DNA of 64,000 bases from CAWDMC01 sp963803295. GTDB lineage: Bacteria > Acidobacteriota > Terriglobia > UBA7540. Below are positions 1-8,883 of this stretch, in pieces (position 1 is the first letter of the stretch; the number at the start of each line of letters is the position of its first letter). The translations under genes were made by a program, and so were the position numbers. Where the stretch lies: NCBI GenBank assembly GCA_963803295.1, contig CAWDMC010000017.1, positions 14,111-78,110 on the forward strand, given 5' to 3'. The notes below the pieces were generated by a model that worked only from the letters and a program-made list of their open reading frames with translations, was not told the DNA's origin and ran no database searches.

Positions 1-111
1 GGTCCCATCAACGAAACTCAGGGTCAAACCGATTCCTCACTCGCCCTGCCGCTCGTTGAAGCATCCCTCCATCTTGGACGACCCGGGAAGTACGTGCTTG
101 GGTGGGAATTT

Positions 112-1116
112 ATGGCACTGCGATTTGCAACCCGCGTCTGTTTTCTCAGCAGCCTGCTGAAAAACGACGCATTGCCGACCTTCAAGTCGGCACGTGCAAG
201 GCTGAAGCCCGGCGTCACGATACTTCTAGCGGGGCTTCTGGCATTGCCCGGGTTGGCCTCTGCCTCGCGCCTTGTCACCGACGAAACCGGACGGCAGGTT
301 CGCTTGCCCGACCATCCCGTGCGCTTGGTTTCGCTTGCGCCGAGTGTCACTGAGACGCTGTACGCTCTGGGTCTCGACCAGGAGATCGTGGGTGATACGG
401 ATTACTGCGATTATCCGCCTGCGGCCAAGCTTAAACCACATGTGGGCTCGCTACTGAACCCGAATCTCGAAAAGATCGTGGCCCTCAAGCCCGATCTCGT
501 TTTGGGGACGCCCGAGGCCAACCGCATCGAGACGGTCAAGCAACTTGATCTGCTGGGAATTCCACTCTATGGGACAAAGGCCGACAGCTTTGAGACGATA
601 TTCCGAATGATCGAGGACCTCGGCAAGGTGCTTGATCAGCCGGCTGCTGCGAAGTTGCTAGAAGCGCAGCTCGAGCGCCGAACCAGTGCGGTGGAAGCCC
701 GAGTCCGGGGGCTTGCCCGGCCCAAAGTGCTGTTTGTGGTGCAGTACCAGCCCTTGATTACAGTGGGACCGCGTACCTTTGTAGCCGATCTCATCCGGCG
801 GGCGGGCGGCACCCTGGTCTCCGGTGGGTCGATGGGAGATTGGCCGAACCTGAGTCTCGAAACGGTGGTAGCGCACGACCCTGATGTGATCCTGATCCCC
901 GGCAGCGCCGCTTTTACTCCGCCTCTCGCCGTGTTAGGTAAAATGGCCGGATGGCGCGATCTCCGGGCAGTGAGAAACAGCCGGGTCTACGTTGTTGAGG
1001 AGGCAATTGTCCATCCGAGTCCGCGCCTGGTGGATGCCCTCGAGCAGACTGCAGCCATCTTGCACCCCGGGGCGGCTGCGAGCCAGGATTTGAATCGGCC
1101 AGGGGGCTGGCGGTGA
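112..1116 (+). CDS. BtuF-type ABC importer substrate-binding protein
   Basis: Periplasmic binding component of a BtuCD-F-class importer (cobalamin, haem or siderophore). A hydrophobic leader, LLAGLLALPGLASA, ends near residue 51. The mature part has family signatures VSLAPSVTETLYALG near its start and DPDVILIPG near its end. ATG 112 follows GGTGGGA. GTG 94 and TTG 172 are in the same frame, and the frame stays open to the window edge, so the start is unsettled. The segment before the leader overlies two palindromes (146-160, 174-191) that look intergenic, which favours a later start. The stop overlaps the permease start by 4 bases, so the three transporter genes form one operon. The substrate cannot be read from sequence alone; no cobalamin riboswitch lies in the short upstream piece available. 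Confidence 0.85.
   Translation: MALRFATRVCFLSSLLKNDALPTFKSARARLKPGVTILLAGLLALPGLASASRLVTDETGRQVRLPDHPVRLVSLAPSVTETLYALGLDQEIVGDTDYCDYPPAAKLKPHVGSLLNPNLEKIVALKPDLVLGTPEANRIETVKQLDLLGIPLYGTKADSFETIFRMIEDLGKVLDQPAAAKLLEAQLERRTSAVEARVRGLARPKVLFVVQYQPLITVGPRTFVADLIRRAGGTLVSGGSMGDWPNLSLETVVAHDPDVILIPGSAAFTPPLAVLGKMAGWRDLRAVRNSRVYVVEEAIVHPSPRLVDALEQTAAILHPGAAASQDLNRPGGWR
146..191. repeat. Pair of short palindromes at the 5' end of the btuF-like ORF
   Basis: TCAGCAG (146-152) faces CTGCTGA (154-160), and GCCGAC (174-179) faces GTCGGC (186-191) across CTTCAA. Both are perfect. They resemble a dispersed intergenic repeat that happens to be translatable in the frame of the following gene. Confidence 0.55.
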
Positions 1117-2114
1117 CTCTGGCTCCGACACGGCGCAACGTGCTCGTGCTGCTTCTGCTGATGACGGCCGCGCTCGCGCTGGTGTGTCTGGCAGCGCTAA
1201 CAGTAGGAGCCGTCCACCTCTCGCTGGCCGAGGTCTGGAAGGCGCTGCGCGGAATCTCCACCGATTCTGAGGGCACGCTAATCGTACGCCAGATTCGTCT
1301 GCCTCGTATCCTCTTGGCGGCGCTCGTGGGTGCGTCACTGGCGCTCTCGGGAACGGCTTTGCAGGCGCTGTTGAGAAATCCGTTGGCGGACCCTTACGTA
1401 CTTGGTGTTTCGAGCGGCGCTGCCCTGGGCGATATCATGGCCTTGTACATTGGCGGTCGAATTGCCGAAGCGGCTCCAGCAGCGGCCTTCGCTGGCGCGC
1501 TAGCGACCATGGTGTGGGTCTACTTGCTGGGACGGCGCGGCGGCCGATTGGCCAGCTACACGCTGGTGCTGGCCGGAGTGGTTACCGCATCGTTTCTCTC
1601 AGCCGTGATTCTCTTTGTGCTGACGCGGCTTTCGTCCCGCGATGTGCGCGGCGTCGCTTTCTGGCTGATGGGCGATCTGAGCACGGCCACCGGAGCGCGT
1701 CTGGGCGTTCTGGCCCCGGTGATCGTGGCGGCGGCTCTGGCGCTTTACTGGCTGTCGCCGGACCTCAATGTCCTGCTGCTCGGTGAGGTCGAGGCGTCCC
1801 ACTTAGGCGTTGATGTCGCGCGTATTGAGACAGGAGTGTATGTTCTGGCCTCGCTGCTCACTGGTTTGGCCGTTTCAGTAAGCGGTGCGATTGGCTTTCT
1901 CGGCCTAATGGTTCCGCATCTGGGCCGCATGCTCGTGGGCAACGATCATCGCACGCTCCTCCCAACCGCTGCTCTGGGTGGCGCCATTGTCCTCGTGCTT
2001 TCGGATACGCTGGCGCGGACGGTGGTGGCTCCCGCGGAGCTTCCGGTCGGAGCCGTGACTGCAGTTGCGGGTGCACCCGTGTTCATTTACTTGTTGCGGC
2101 GCTCGGCGGGATGA
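1113..2114 (+). CDS. BtuC/FecCD-family ABC importer permease
   Basis: Inner-membrane permease of the iron-siderophore/cobalamin importer family, 333 residues, the usual size. It is hydrophobic throughout and has family motifs: VRQIRLPRILLAALVGASLA early, GTALQALLRNPLADPYVLG (the Q-x-L-x-R-N-P-L-A-x-P region), and GAIGFLGLMVPHLGRMLVG, which contacts the ATPase. GTG 1113 overlaps the upstream stop as GTGA, implying translational coupling with the binding protein. The ATPase gene starts about 70 bases after its stop. Confidence 0.93.
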   Translation: MTLAPTRRNVLVLLLLMTAALALVCLAALTVGAVHLSLAEVWKALRGISTDSEGTLIVRQIRLPRILLAALVGASLALSGTALQALLRNPLADPYVLGVSSGAALGDIMALYIGGRIAEAAPAAAFAGALATMVWVYLLGRRGGRLASYTLVLAGVVTASFLSAVILFVLTRLSSRDVRGVAFWLMGDLSTATGARLGVLAPVIVAAALALYWLSPDLNVLLLGEVEASHLGVDVARIETGVYVLASLLTGLAVSVSGAIGFLGLMVPHLGRMLVGNDHRTLLPTAALGGAIVLVLSDTLARTVVAPAELPVGAVTAVAGAPVFIYLLRRSAG

Positions 2115-2184
2115 GCCCGGACCTCCGGCATATCGCCTTTTGGCAACGCACTGGAAGCCCAAGACCGATCGTCGTGAACCAACG

Positions 2185-2991
2185 ATGGAAAGCTCTTCCA
2201 CTAATACCCGCAAACAAAACGCCTCCCTACAAGTGGCCGGAATCACATTCCGCTACGGGCATTTTGACCTCGCTCCCTTGAGCTTCGAGGCGGCGCCGGG
2301 CGAACTGGTGGTGGTGATTGGACCAAACGGGGCAGGGAAATCGACCCTGCTTGAAATCGTGAGCGGCTACCGCAAGCCTAAGGCAGGACGGGCCGTTTTG
2401 GACGGCGAAGACCTTGCTTCGATGCCGGTTCGCCGCCGGGCTCAGCGCGTGGGACTGGCGCGCCAGGATGCGCCACTGCTATTCTCGTTCACAGTGAGGG
2501 AATTCGTACGGCAAGGCCGCCACGCACATCTAGGCCATCGCCTGTTTGAATCGGCCGACGACGAACGCTGGGTGGAACGGGCGATTGCCGACACGCGGCT
2601 GGATCACTTGGCGGCGCGGCGCATTACCGAGATAAGCGGTGGCGAGTTCCAGCGCGCGGTCCTGGCGCGGACGCTCGCACAACGGCCCCGGCTGGTGTTG
2701 CTTGACGAACCCACCGCGAATCTCGATATCGGCTATCAGATTGAGATGCTACGGCTGTTGCGTCAACTAGCGGCTGCAGAGCACTTTGCGGCTGTAATTG
2801 TAACGCATGAGTTGAACCTGGCTTCAGAGCTTTCGGATTGGCTGATCCTGCTCGAATGCGGCCGGTGCCTGTGCCAGGGTCAGCCGGAAGATGTGCTGAA
2901 GCCGGAGTTGTTGAGCCGCGTCTTCCGGACCAGCGTTGAAGTTGACCGGAATCCGCGAACCGGACGACCAAGAGTAACGTGGGCAGGATGA
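2185..2991 (+). CDS. BtuD/FepC-type ABC importer ATPase
   Basis: Cytoplasmic ATP-hydrolysing subunit of the importer, 268 residues from ATG 2185. It has Walker A GPNGAGKST, signature SGGEFQRAVLARTLAQ, Walker B LVLLDEPT followed by an ANLD D-loop, and an H-loop in VIVTHELNLA. The open frame extends back to 2065, but that would overlap the permease by 50 bases. ATG 2185 places the first beta strand (LQVAGITFRYG) where the family has it. No strong ribosome-binding site is visible. Confidence 0.92.
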   Translation: MESSSTNTRKQNASLQVAGITFRYGHFDLAPLSFEAAPGELVVVIGPNGAGKSTLLEIVSGYRKPKAGRAVLDGEDLASMPVRRRAQRVGLARQDAPLLFSFTVREFVRQGRHAHLGHRLFESADDERWVERAIADTRLDHLAARRITEISGGEFQRAVLARTLAQRPRLVLLDEPTANLDIGYQIEMLRLLRQLAAAEHFAAVIVTHELNLASELSDWLILLECGRCLCQGQPEDVLKPELLSRVFRTSVEVDRNPRTGRPRVTWAG

Positions 2992-3026
2992 GTTAAAGAA
3001 AAGGTTGAAGTTGCGACCTTCGCTTT

Positions 3027-3050
3027 AGCGCCGGTGTCCTCACCGGCGCT
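3027..3050. repeat. Perfect 10-bp hairpin downstream of the importer operon
   Basis: AGCGCCGGTG (3027-3036) and CACCGGCGCT (3041-3050) flank TCCT. There is no T-run, so it is more likely a dispersed REP-like palindrome than an intrinsic terminator. The rest of 2992-3283 holds no supportable gene. Confidence 0.6.
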
Positions 3051-3283
3051 GAGGACAACGTAGCTCAGGATTGAGCGTTCCGATGATTTGTCACGTTTCG
3101 GCGTACGGTGCAGAGATGGATGCTACTGTACAATATCAGGCACCTGCAGCATCACACTGGCCAGTTGATCGATCGGCTAAGAAATGTGGAGAATATCGGG
3201 ATCGCTTGGGTGCGTGCCGGCGGTTAGATGTTGCTTCAAGGGAATTTCGACTCTATATCTTTGGCCTATGAGCTTGGACTCCT

Positions 3284-4747
3284 ATGAGCGTATTCGCAGA
3301 GACCAAAACCAAATATGAACCGGTAATCGGACTGGAAGTGCACGTCCAGTTATCCACCAAATCGAAGATTTTCTGCTGCTGTTCGACGCGTTTTGGCGAC
3401 CCGCCGAATAACAACACCTGTCCAGTGTGCCTGGGACTGCCGGGTGCATTGCCGGTGTTGAATCGTGAAGCTGTGACCATGGCCATGAAAGCAGCGCTGG
3501 CCTTGAACTGCACGATCAATCCAAGGTCGCGGTTCGCGCGCAAAAACTATTTTTACCCCGATCTGCCCAAGGGATATCAGATCTCGCAATACGATGAGCC
3601 GCTGGCCGAGTATGGCCATCTCGATGTCGAGTTTGACGGCGCGACCAAGCGCATCGGGATCACACGCGTTCATCTCGAAGAGGACGCGGGCAAATCGCTG
3701 CACGAGGGCTTTGCCGATTCTGACCGCAAGTCGTATATCGACCTGAACCGCTCCGGCGTGCCCCTCATCGAGATTGTCAGCGAACCGGACCTGCGGTCGC
3801 CCGAAGAGGCTTACGAGTACATGATGCGGCTCAAGACGCTGCTGCTGTATCTCGACGTGTCCGACTGCAACATGGAAGAGGGCAGCTTGCGTTGCGACGC
3901 TAACGTCAGCGTGCGCGCAGCGGGTGCCAGCGAATTCGGTGTCAAGACCGAAGTGAAGAACCTGAACTCGTTCCGGTTTCTGCAGAAGGCACTCGCCTAC
4001 GAGATAGAAAGGCAGATCGGAACGATTGAGGACGGCGGCAAGATCATACAGGAAACGCGTCTGTGGGACAGCCGTGAGCAGCGCACCTACGGCATGCGAT
4101 CGAAAGAAATGGCTCATGACTACCGTTACTTCCCGGAGCCCGACCTGCTGCCGGTGGTAGTTACGCGGGAGTGGCTGGAGGAAGTGCGGCGGTCGCTGCC
4201 CGAGCTCCCGGCGGCGCGCGAGGACCGGTTTGTTCGCGAGTACGCCTTGTCAACCCAAGATGCTGAGCATCTGACATTATCAAGGACAATGGCAGAGTAT
4301 TTTGAAGGAATCGTGCGGGCCGGCGCTGATCCTAAGTTGGCGGCCAATTGGCTCCTGAACGATTATATCTTTCTGCTTCAGGAGTTGCAGGTAGGGTTCA
4401 CGTCTTATCCAGTCGCTCCCACAGGATTCGCCGAATTGCTCTCGCTAATCAGCAATCAAACTGTCTCTGGCACCATGGCGAAGGAAGTCTTGCGAGAGAT
4501 GATCCGCACGGGAAGGCCCCCATCAGAGATCGTGAAGGCACAGGGGATGCAGCAGATAAACGATCCGGAGAAGATTGCGCTGATGGCTCGCGAAATCATC
4601 GCGGCCAACCCCAAACAAACGGAGCAGTATCGCAAGGGTAAGACGGCGACGCTCGGCTGGTTCGTGGGTCAACTGATGAAGGCCACACGCGGTCAGGCCA
4701 AGCCCGAGCTTGCCCAGGAAATCCTAAAAAAAGAACTGGCCGGCTAA
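3284..4747 (+). CDS. gatB: Aspartyl/glutamyl-tRNA(Asn/Gln) amidotransferase subunit B
   Basis: GatB activates the misacylated Glu-tRNA(Gln) or Asp-tRNA(Asn) for transamidation within the GatCAB complex. At 487 residues it has full family length. The N-terminal catalytic cradle opens with EPVIGLEVHVQLSTKSKIFC. Zinc-site cysteines appear as CCCSTRFGD and CPVCLG. Further signatures are NYFYPDLPKGYQISQY, LEEDAGKS, DLNRSGVPLIEIVSEPD and DYRYFPEPDLLP, and the GatB/YqeY helical tail ends it. ATG 3284 fits the family N-terminus. GatA and GatC are not in the window, so the complex is encoded at more than one locus. Confidence 0.97.
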   Translation: MSVFAETKTKYEPVIGLEVHVQLSTKSKIFCCCSTRFGDPPNNNTCPVCLGLPGALPVLNREAVTMAMKAALALNCTINPRSRFARKNYFYPDLPKGYQISQYDEPLAEYGHLDVEFDGATKRIGITRVHLEEDAGKSLHEGFADSDRKSYIDLNRSGVPLIEIVSEPDLRSPEEAYEYMMRLKTLLLYLDVSDCNMEEGSLRCDANVSVRAAGASEFGVKTEVKNLNSFRFLQKALAYEIERQIGTIEDGGKIIQETRLWDSREQRTYGMRSKEMAHDYRYFPEPDLLPVVVTREWLEEVRRSLPELPAAREDRFVREYALSTQDAEHLTLSRTMAEYFEGIVRAGADPKLAANWLLNDYIFLLQELQVGFTSYPVAPTGFAELLSLISNQTVSGTMAKEVLREMIRTGRPPSEIVKAQGMQQINDPEKIALMAREIIAANPKQTEQYRKGKTATLGWFVGQLMKATRGQAKPELAQEILKKELAG

Positions 4748-4829
4748 ACGAAGCGCATATCCCGCGTCGACAGTCGCCCCAACAGCGATCTCGTAATGGT
4801 CTCGGAGTACAATAGGCCGCGAGGTCGCT

Positions 4830-7340
4830 GTGCCACGATTCAGAATACTTATCCTCCGGTTCTATCTGCTGCTCGCATTCCTGTTGTTGCCGGCGTGCAT
4901 GCGACGGGCTCCATTCGATGCTGACGAGGCTTACGGTCAGGCTGTTCTGCTTCGCCGTCGCGGGGACCTGCGACAGGCCCTGGCGCTTGCCGATAGGGGA
5001 GTAGCGCAATTCGGCAACAGCCGCGAATCGGAATGGTTTTGGAAGTTTCGGCTGCTCAAGGCTGAGGTCCTTCTGACCCAGGGCAAGGCGGCGGCTGCAT
5101 CCAAGCTGCTCGACGGTCCTCTACCTGCATTTCCCGAGACTCCCGAATTCCGCTCTCGTCTCCTGCTCGATCGAGGTCTGGCCGAATTTTCGCTCTCGAA
5201 ATTCGCGAGTTCGAAAAGTCTGTTTGACGGATCTCTCGAAATTGCGAAGGCGCATCAATTGTGGCCCCTGATCACCGAGATCGAGATGCGGCGGGGAGCG
5301 GCGTTGACGCGGTTGGGCGATGCGCAGTCTAGCGAGGCAGACTTCCGCGACGCGCTCAGGCTGGCGAGGCAGCAAAACGACATTTATCTTGAGGCTTCAA
5401 TACTGGGCAATCTCGGGTTCCTGCGCATGAGTACGGCACGATATGACGAGGCCATATCCTGGTACAACCAGTCAATGGCTCTCTTCGCTCGTTTTCAGTC
5501 GAAGACTTCCACCACGCGAATCCTCAACAGCCTCGGATACTGCTATGTCCAGCTTGGTCAGCCTGAGCACGCGATTCCGCGCTTCCAGACAGCAGAACGC
5601 CTGGCTGCAGAGATTGGTGAGTTAACTGACCGTCACATCAGCCTCGGGCGTATTGGCGATTGGTATCAAGACCGCGGCGAGTACGACAAGGCAACTGTGT
5701 ATTATCAGCAGGCCATTGATGTGGCGCGCCAGGCGCATTCGCCCTACTGGACAGGTAAGTGGTTGTATCAAATCGCCGCCACGGCCCTGGCGATGGGAGA
5801 TCTCTCGCGTGCCGAAACTTACAATCGCCAGTCCCTTGTAATCGAGGCCGAGGTCGACAATCCCGTGGAACGTCTGTGGCCCCGGATCAACGAAGCGCGC
5901 ATCGCCGAACTGCGCCATCGGCCGGGGGAGGCCGAGAGCACCTATCGCACGGTGATCGCGTCCGCCGAGAAGCTGGCCAGCGTAAAGGATCCCGGGCTCA
6001 CGCTCGAGGCGCGGGGCCGACTGGCCAATCTCCTGGTTTCTTTGCACCGTGACCGCGAGGGCGAAACCGAGTTCCGCAATGCCTTGACGCTTATCAATAC
6101 GGGCCAGTCCGAGTTCGACCAAGCCCAGTACCGGATCAGCTACTTCTCAAGCCTGGTGCGCTACTACCAGGACTATGTGGATTTTCTCGTTGCCAAGCAC
6201 CGCGAAATTGATGCGCTGCAAGTGGCGGAATCCAGCCGGGCCCGCGTCCTCGCCGAGAAGTTAGGCCGTATCGATCGATCCGGCCTTGGGGAGAAGCGGT
6301 ACGATTACCGCAGACTGGCGCGAGCCACCGGGACGATCCTGCTTTCCTACTGGCTGGCTCCGCGCCGGTCGTTTCTCTGGGTGATTACCCCGGAAAGAAT
6401 CGCCACCTTCAGCCTGCCTCCTCAAGTGGAGATCGAAACCATGGTGAACGCCTACGCGGAGCGCATTCAGGCGCTGAGAGACCCCGTGCCGGACGGGAGT
6501 GCAATTGGAACAAAGCTCGATGTGATTCTGCCGGCGTCCGCCCAAGCATTGATTCGGCCGGGTTCGAAAATCGCCATCGTACCGGACGGCGCCTTACATA
6601 ATCTCAATTTTGAAACGCTGCCTGCACCAGGCACTCCCCCTCGATATTGGATCGAAGACGTAACGATTGCGGTGGTCCCTTCTCTAGACCTCGCGTTTCG
6701 AGCTGCCTCGCGATCTCCGAGAGCCGGCGGCGAGGCTTTGCTGATCGGCGATCCCGTACCGGCAGACGACCAGAGTTTTCCCCGATTGTCCAATGCCGAA
6801 CCGGAGATTACGGCAATCAGGCGGCAGTTTAGTCACGCTGTGGTGCGGACGAGAGAGATGGCTGAGCCCTCTGCTTACGCGGCGTCAAATCCTAAACAGT
6901 TCTCCATTATCCACTTTGCCGCGCATGCTGAGGCCAACCGCGATGACCCGCTCGACTCGGCTATCATCTTGTCGAAACGCGGAGACACCTTCAAGTTGTA
7001 CGCGAGAGATGTGGCTCGTGTGCCGATTGCGGCCAATCTGGTCACCCTTTCTGCCTGTAACAGCGCCGGAAGCCGCACCTACGCCGGCGAGGGACTCGTG
7101 GGATTCGCCTGGGCGTTTCTGCAGGCTGGAGCCCGTGACGTGGTGGCGGGACTGTGGGAAGTCGACGATCGATCCACAGCGGAGTTGATGGAGAACCTTT
7201 ACTCCCAGGTACGCCAGGGGAAAAATCCGCAGCAGGCGTTACGCCTGGCCAAACTGAGACTGCTCCGCAGCCGGGGATCCTATCGTAAGCCTTATTATTG
7301 GGCGCCCTTTCAGGTGATCACGGACTCACTCGATCGCTGA
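4830..7340 (+). CDS. TPR-CHAT lipoprotein (caspase-like peptidase domain)
   Basis: GTG 4830 opens a lipoprotein signal peptide: hydrophobic core YLLLAFLLL, then lipobox LLPAC. Residues about 40-450 are tetratricopeptide repeats (for example LGNLGFLRMSTARYDEAISW). The last 200 or so residues are a CHAT domain with a candidate catalytic dyad, His699 in IHFAAHA and Cys743 in LSACNSAG, followed by the conserved GEGLVGFAWAFLQAGAR. CHAT proteins are caspase/gingipain-fold proteases. TPR-CHAT fusions are common in Acidobacteriota and others, but substrates are generally unknown. The lipobox predicts membrane anchoring on the periplasmic side. It stands alone downstream of gatB; a TACAAT at 4808 is a possible -10. 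Confidence 0.85.
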   Translation: MPRFRILILRFYLLLAFLLLPACMRRAPFDADEAYGQAVLLRRRGDLRQALALADRGVAQFGNSRESEWFWKFRLLKAEVLLTQGKAAAASKLLDGPLPAFPETPEFRSRLLLDRGLAEFSLSKFASSKSLFDGSLEIAKAHQLWPLITEIEMRRGAALTRLGDAQSSEADFRDALRLARQQNDIYLEASILGNLGFLRMSTARYDEAISWYNQSMALFARFQSKTSTTRILNSLGYCYVQLGQPEHAIPRFQTAERLAAEIGELTDRHISLGRIGDWYQDRGEYDKATVYYQQAIDVARQAHSPYWTGKWLYQIAATALAMGDLSRAETYNRQSLVIEAEVDNPVERLWPRINEARIAELRHRPGEAESTYRTVIASAEKLASVKDPGLTLEARGRLANLLVSLHRDREGETEFRNALTLINTGQSEFDQAQYRISYFSSLVRYYQDYVDFLVAKHREIDALQVAESSRARVLAEKLGRIDRSGLGEKRYDYRRLARATGTILLSYWLAPRRSFLWVITPERIATFSLPPQVEIETMVNAYAERIQALRDPVPDGSAIGTKLDVILPASAQALIRPGSKIAIVPDGALHNLNFETLPAPGTPPRYWIEDVTIAVVPSLDLAFRAASRSPRAGGEALLIGDPVPADDQSFPRLSNAEPEITAIRRQFSHAVVRTREMAEPSAYAASNPKQFSIIHFAAHAEANRDDPLDSAIILSKRGDTFKLYARDVARVPIAANLVTLSACNSAGSRTYAGEGLVGFAWAFLQAGARDVVAGLWEVDDRSTAELMENLYSQVRQGKNPQQALRLAKLRLLRSRGSYRKPYYWAPFQVITDSLDR

Positions 7341-7439
7341 AGCCGCCTGCTACTCTCGGCCACTCTAAGTCTCGCCTCTCCTCAACCACGTCACCATCCG
7401 TGATGATTTTCAAAAGAACCGCCGACGGAACCACCTTGG

Positions 7440-8873
7440 TCAGGGTTCCGCCAGGATATCCTTGAGCGCCGGCGAATCCCCAAAACTCGCATCGTCAATG
7501 CCCATCGCCCTCAAGATCGTGGGTCCGATCGAAACCATGCGGATGCGATGCAAATTCATCCCGGCGCGAATTCCCGGGCCCGCCGCAATAAATGACGACA
7601 GCAGCCCACTGCGGTAAGGGAAGTATCCGTGCGTTCCGCTCCGGGGCCCTTTCGGACCTACCACATCTCCCGCAGCTTGAGCTGTAAAGGCGGACCCATC
7701 CGCAGCCTCAAGCGCTAGTCCTACGCCAGGATCGGCGCCAAGTTCTTTGAGGGCCGGCCGATTGATCCAAGCCCACAGCACTCCCTGATCCCGCAACGGC
7801 TTCAGGGCCGCTTCCACCTGCGGCAGCATTTGGGCATCCTCTGATTCCGGCCAGTAAATGAAAAATGAGCCGCCATTAGCGATGGTCTGGATTTTGCCAC
7901 CGGTGACAGTGCCCTGGGCATTGGCCGTGAGCAGGCCTGCTTTCGCGAGTAGCACGTCCGGTGACAGGTTTCGCTCCACCGGGAGGAATCCGTGATCAGA
8001 CACCACGAAAATGTCGGTGGACTTTTCAAGACCGGCTTCCTTCACTGCCGTCAAAATCTCGCCGATATGCGCATCAATCTTCTCCAGCATGGCCAGCGCT
8101 TCCGGGCTTCCTGGACCGTAGTGGTGCTGGGTGTCGTCGAGCATCTCGAGGTGCACCAGAAGCAGATTTGGGTGGTGTTTCTTCTCGAGGTAGACTGCCA
8201 GTCGAGTACGGTCCAAGTCCCAATCGCCGCCCGGCGTTGGCGGCCCAAGTGCGCCGAGCACTTCCACGGCCAGCATGGGGTTCATGAACTGGGCGAGATA
8301 GGCGGGATCCTGCGACTCGCCCTTGGCGGGATCCCAGATTTCGGGGATATCCCAGTCGATGGCAGCGCCCACGGTCACCGGCCAGGCCACCGAGGCGCTG
8401 GTGAGGTGAGCCTTGCGAGCTTCATCCCACAGCGTTGGAGACTTGATGTCTTTCGCGAACCAGAACCAGTCGCCTGCGTGCTGGCCGGGCGTGCGCGACG
8501 ACAGGTTGGTGTAGATGCCGTGTTCCGCCGGCAGCTTTCCCGTCACCAGGGTTGTGTGCGAAGGATAGGTTACGGTAGGATAGACGCCCTCGACCCCTTC
8601 GGCGTAGCTTCCTTCCTTCATGAGGCGGCGCAGGTTGGGAATCAGCTCACCGGCTTCGGGCGCAGCGTAGTCGCTTGCACGCATGCCGTCCACCGAGATC
8701 ACCACCGCATGACGGCCGCCTGCTTCCTGGCCCCACAACGACGGAATCCTGGCTGGCCACACTACCAGGAATATCGCCAGGAGCAATGTCAGCGAGAGCT
8801 GACGCGGGTGAGAAGAGGAGACGAGTGCTCCACAACCGGGGCCGGTACTGGTTGTTTTCCGGCTCGTTCGCAT
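7440..8873 (-). CDS. Secreted alkaline-phosphatase-superfamily phosphodiesterase (NPP-like)
   Basis: Member of the type I phosphodiesterase/nucleotide pyrophosphatase family. A signal peptide (LTLLLAIFLVVW) precedes VVISVDGMRASDY, the first metal aspartate. The nucleophile threonine lies in YPTVTYPSHTTLVTG. Other metal ligands sit in HLEMLDDTQHHYG, VVSDHGF and GTHGY. About 477 residues from ATG 8873. The frame is open further upstream to 8954, but that would run into the divergent CPBP gene, whose start is only 10 bases away. Expected to hydrolyse phosphodiesters or phosphomonoesters in the periplasm; substrate unknown. Confidence 0.85.
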   Translation of the reverse strand: MRTSRKTTSTGPGCGALVSSSHPRQLSLTLLLAIFLVVWPARIPSLWGQEAGGRHAVVISVDGMRASDYAAPEAGELIPNLRRLMKEGSYAEGVEGVYPTVTYPSHTTLVTGKLPAEHGIYTNLSSRTPGQHAGDWFWFAKDIKSPTLWDEARKAHLTSASVAWPVTVGAAIDWDIPEIWDPAKGESQDPAYLAQFMNPMLAVEVLGALGPPTPGGDWDLDRTRLAVYLEKKHHPNLLLVHLEMLDDTQHHYGPGSPEALAMLEKIDAHIGEILTAVKEAGLEKSTDIFVVSDHGFLPVERNLSPDVLLAKAGLLTANAQGTVTGGKIQTIANGGSFFIYWPESEDAQMLPQVEAALKPLRDQGVLWAWINRPALKELGADPGVGLALEAADGSAFTAQAAGDVVGPKGPRSGTHGYFPYRSGLLSSFIAAGPGIRAGMNLHRIRMVSIGPTILRAMGIDDASFGDSPALKDILAEP

Positions 8874-8883
8874 CCAACGTCCT

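Noticed and set aside
1..111. Cobalamin riboswitch upstream of the importer
   Set aside because: Only about 100 bases are available and no B12-box-like sequence is visible; it may lie outside the window.
3027..3050. Intrinsic terminator of the importer operon
   Set aside because: Stable hairpin but no T-run; better explained as a dispersed palindrome.
3071..3271. 66-codon frame upstream of gatB
   Set aside because: No domain or ribosome-binding site; composition looks random.
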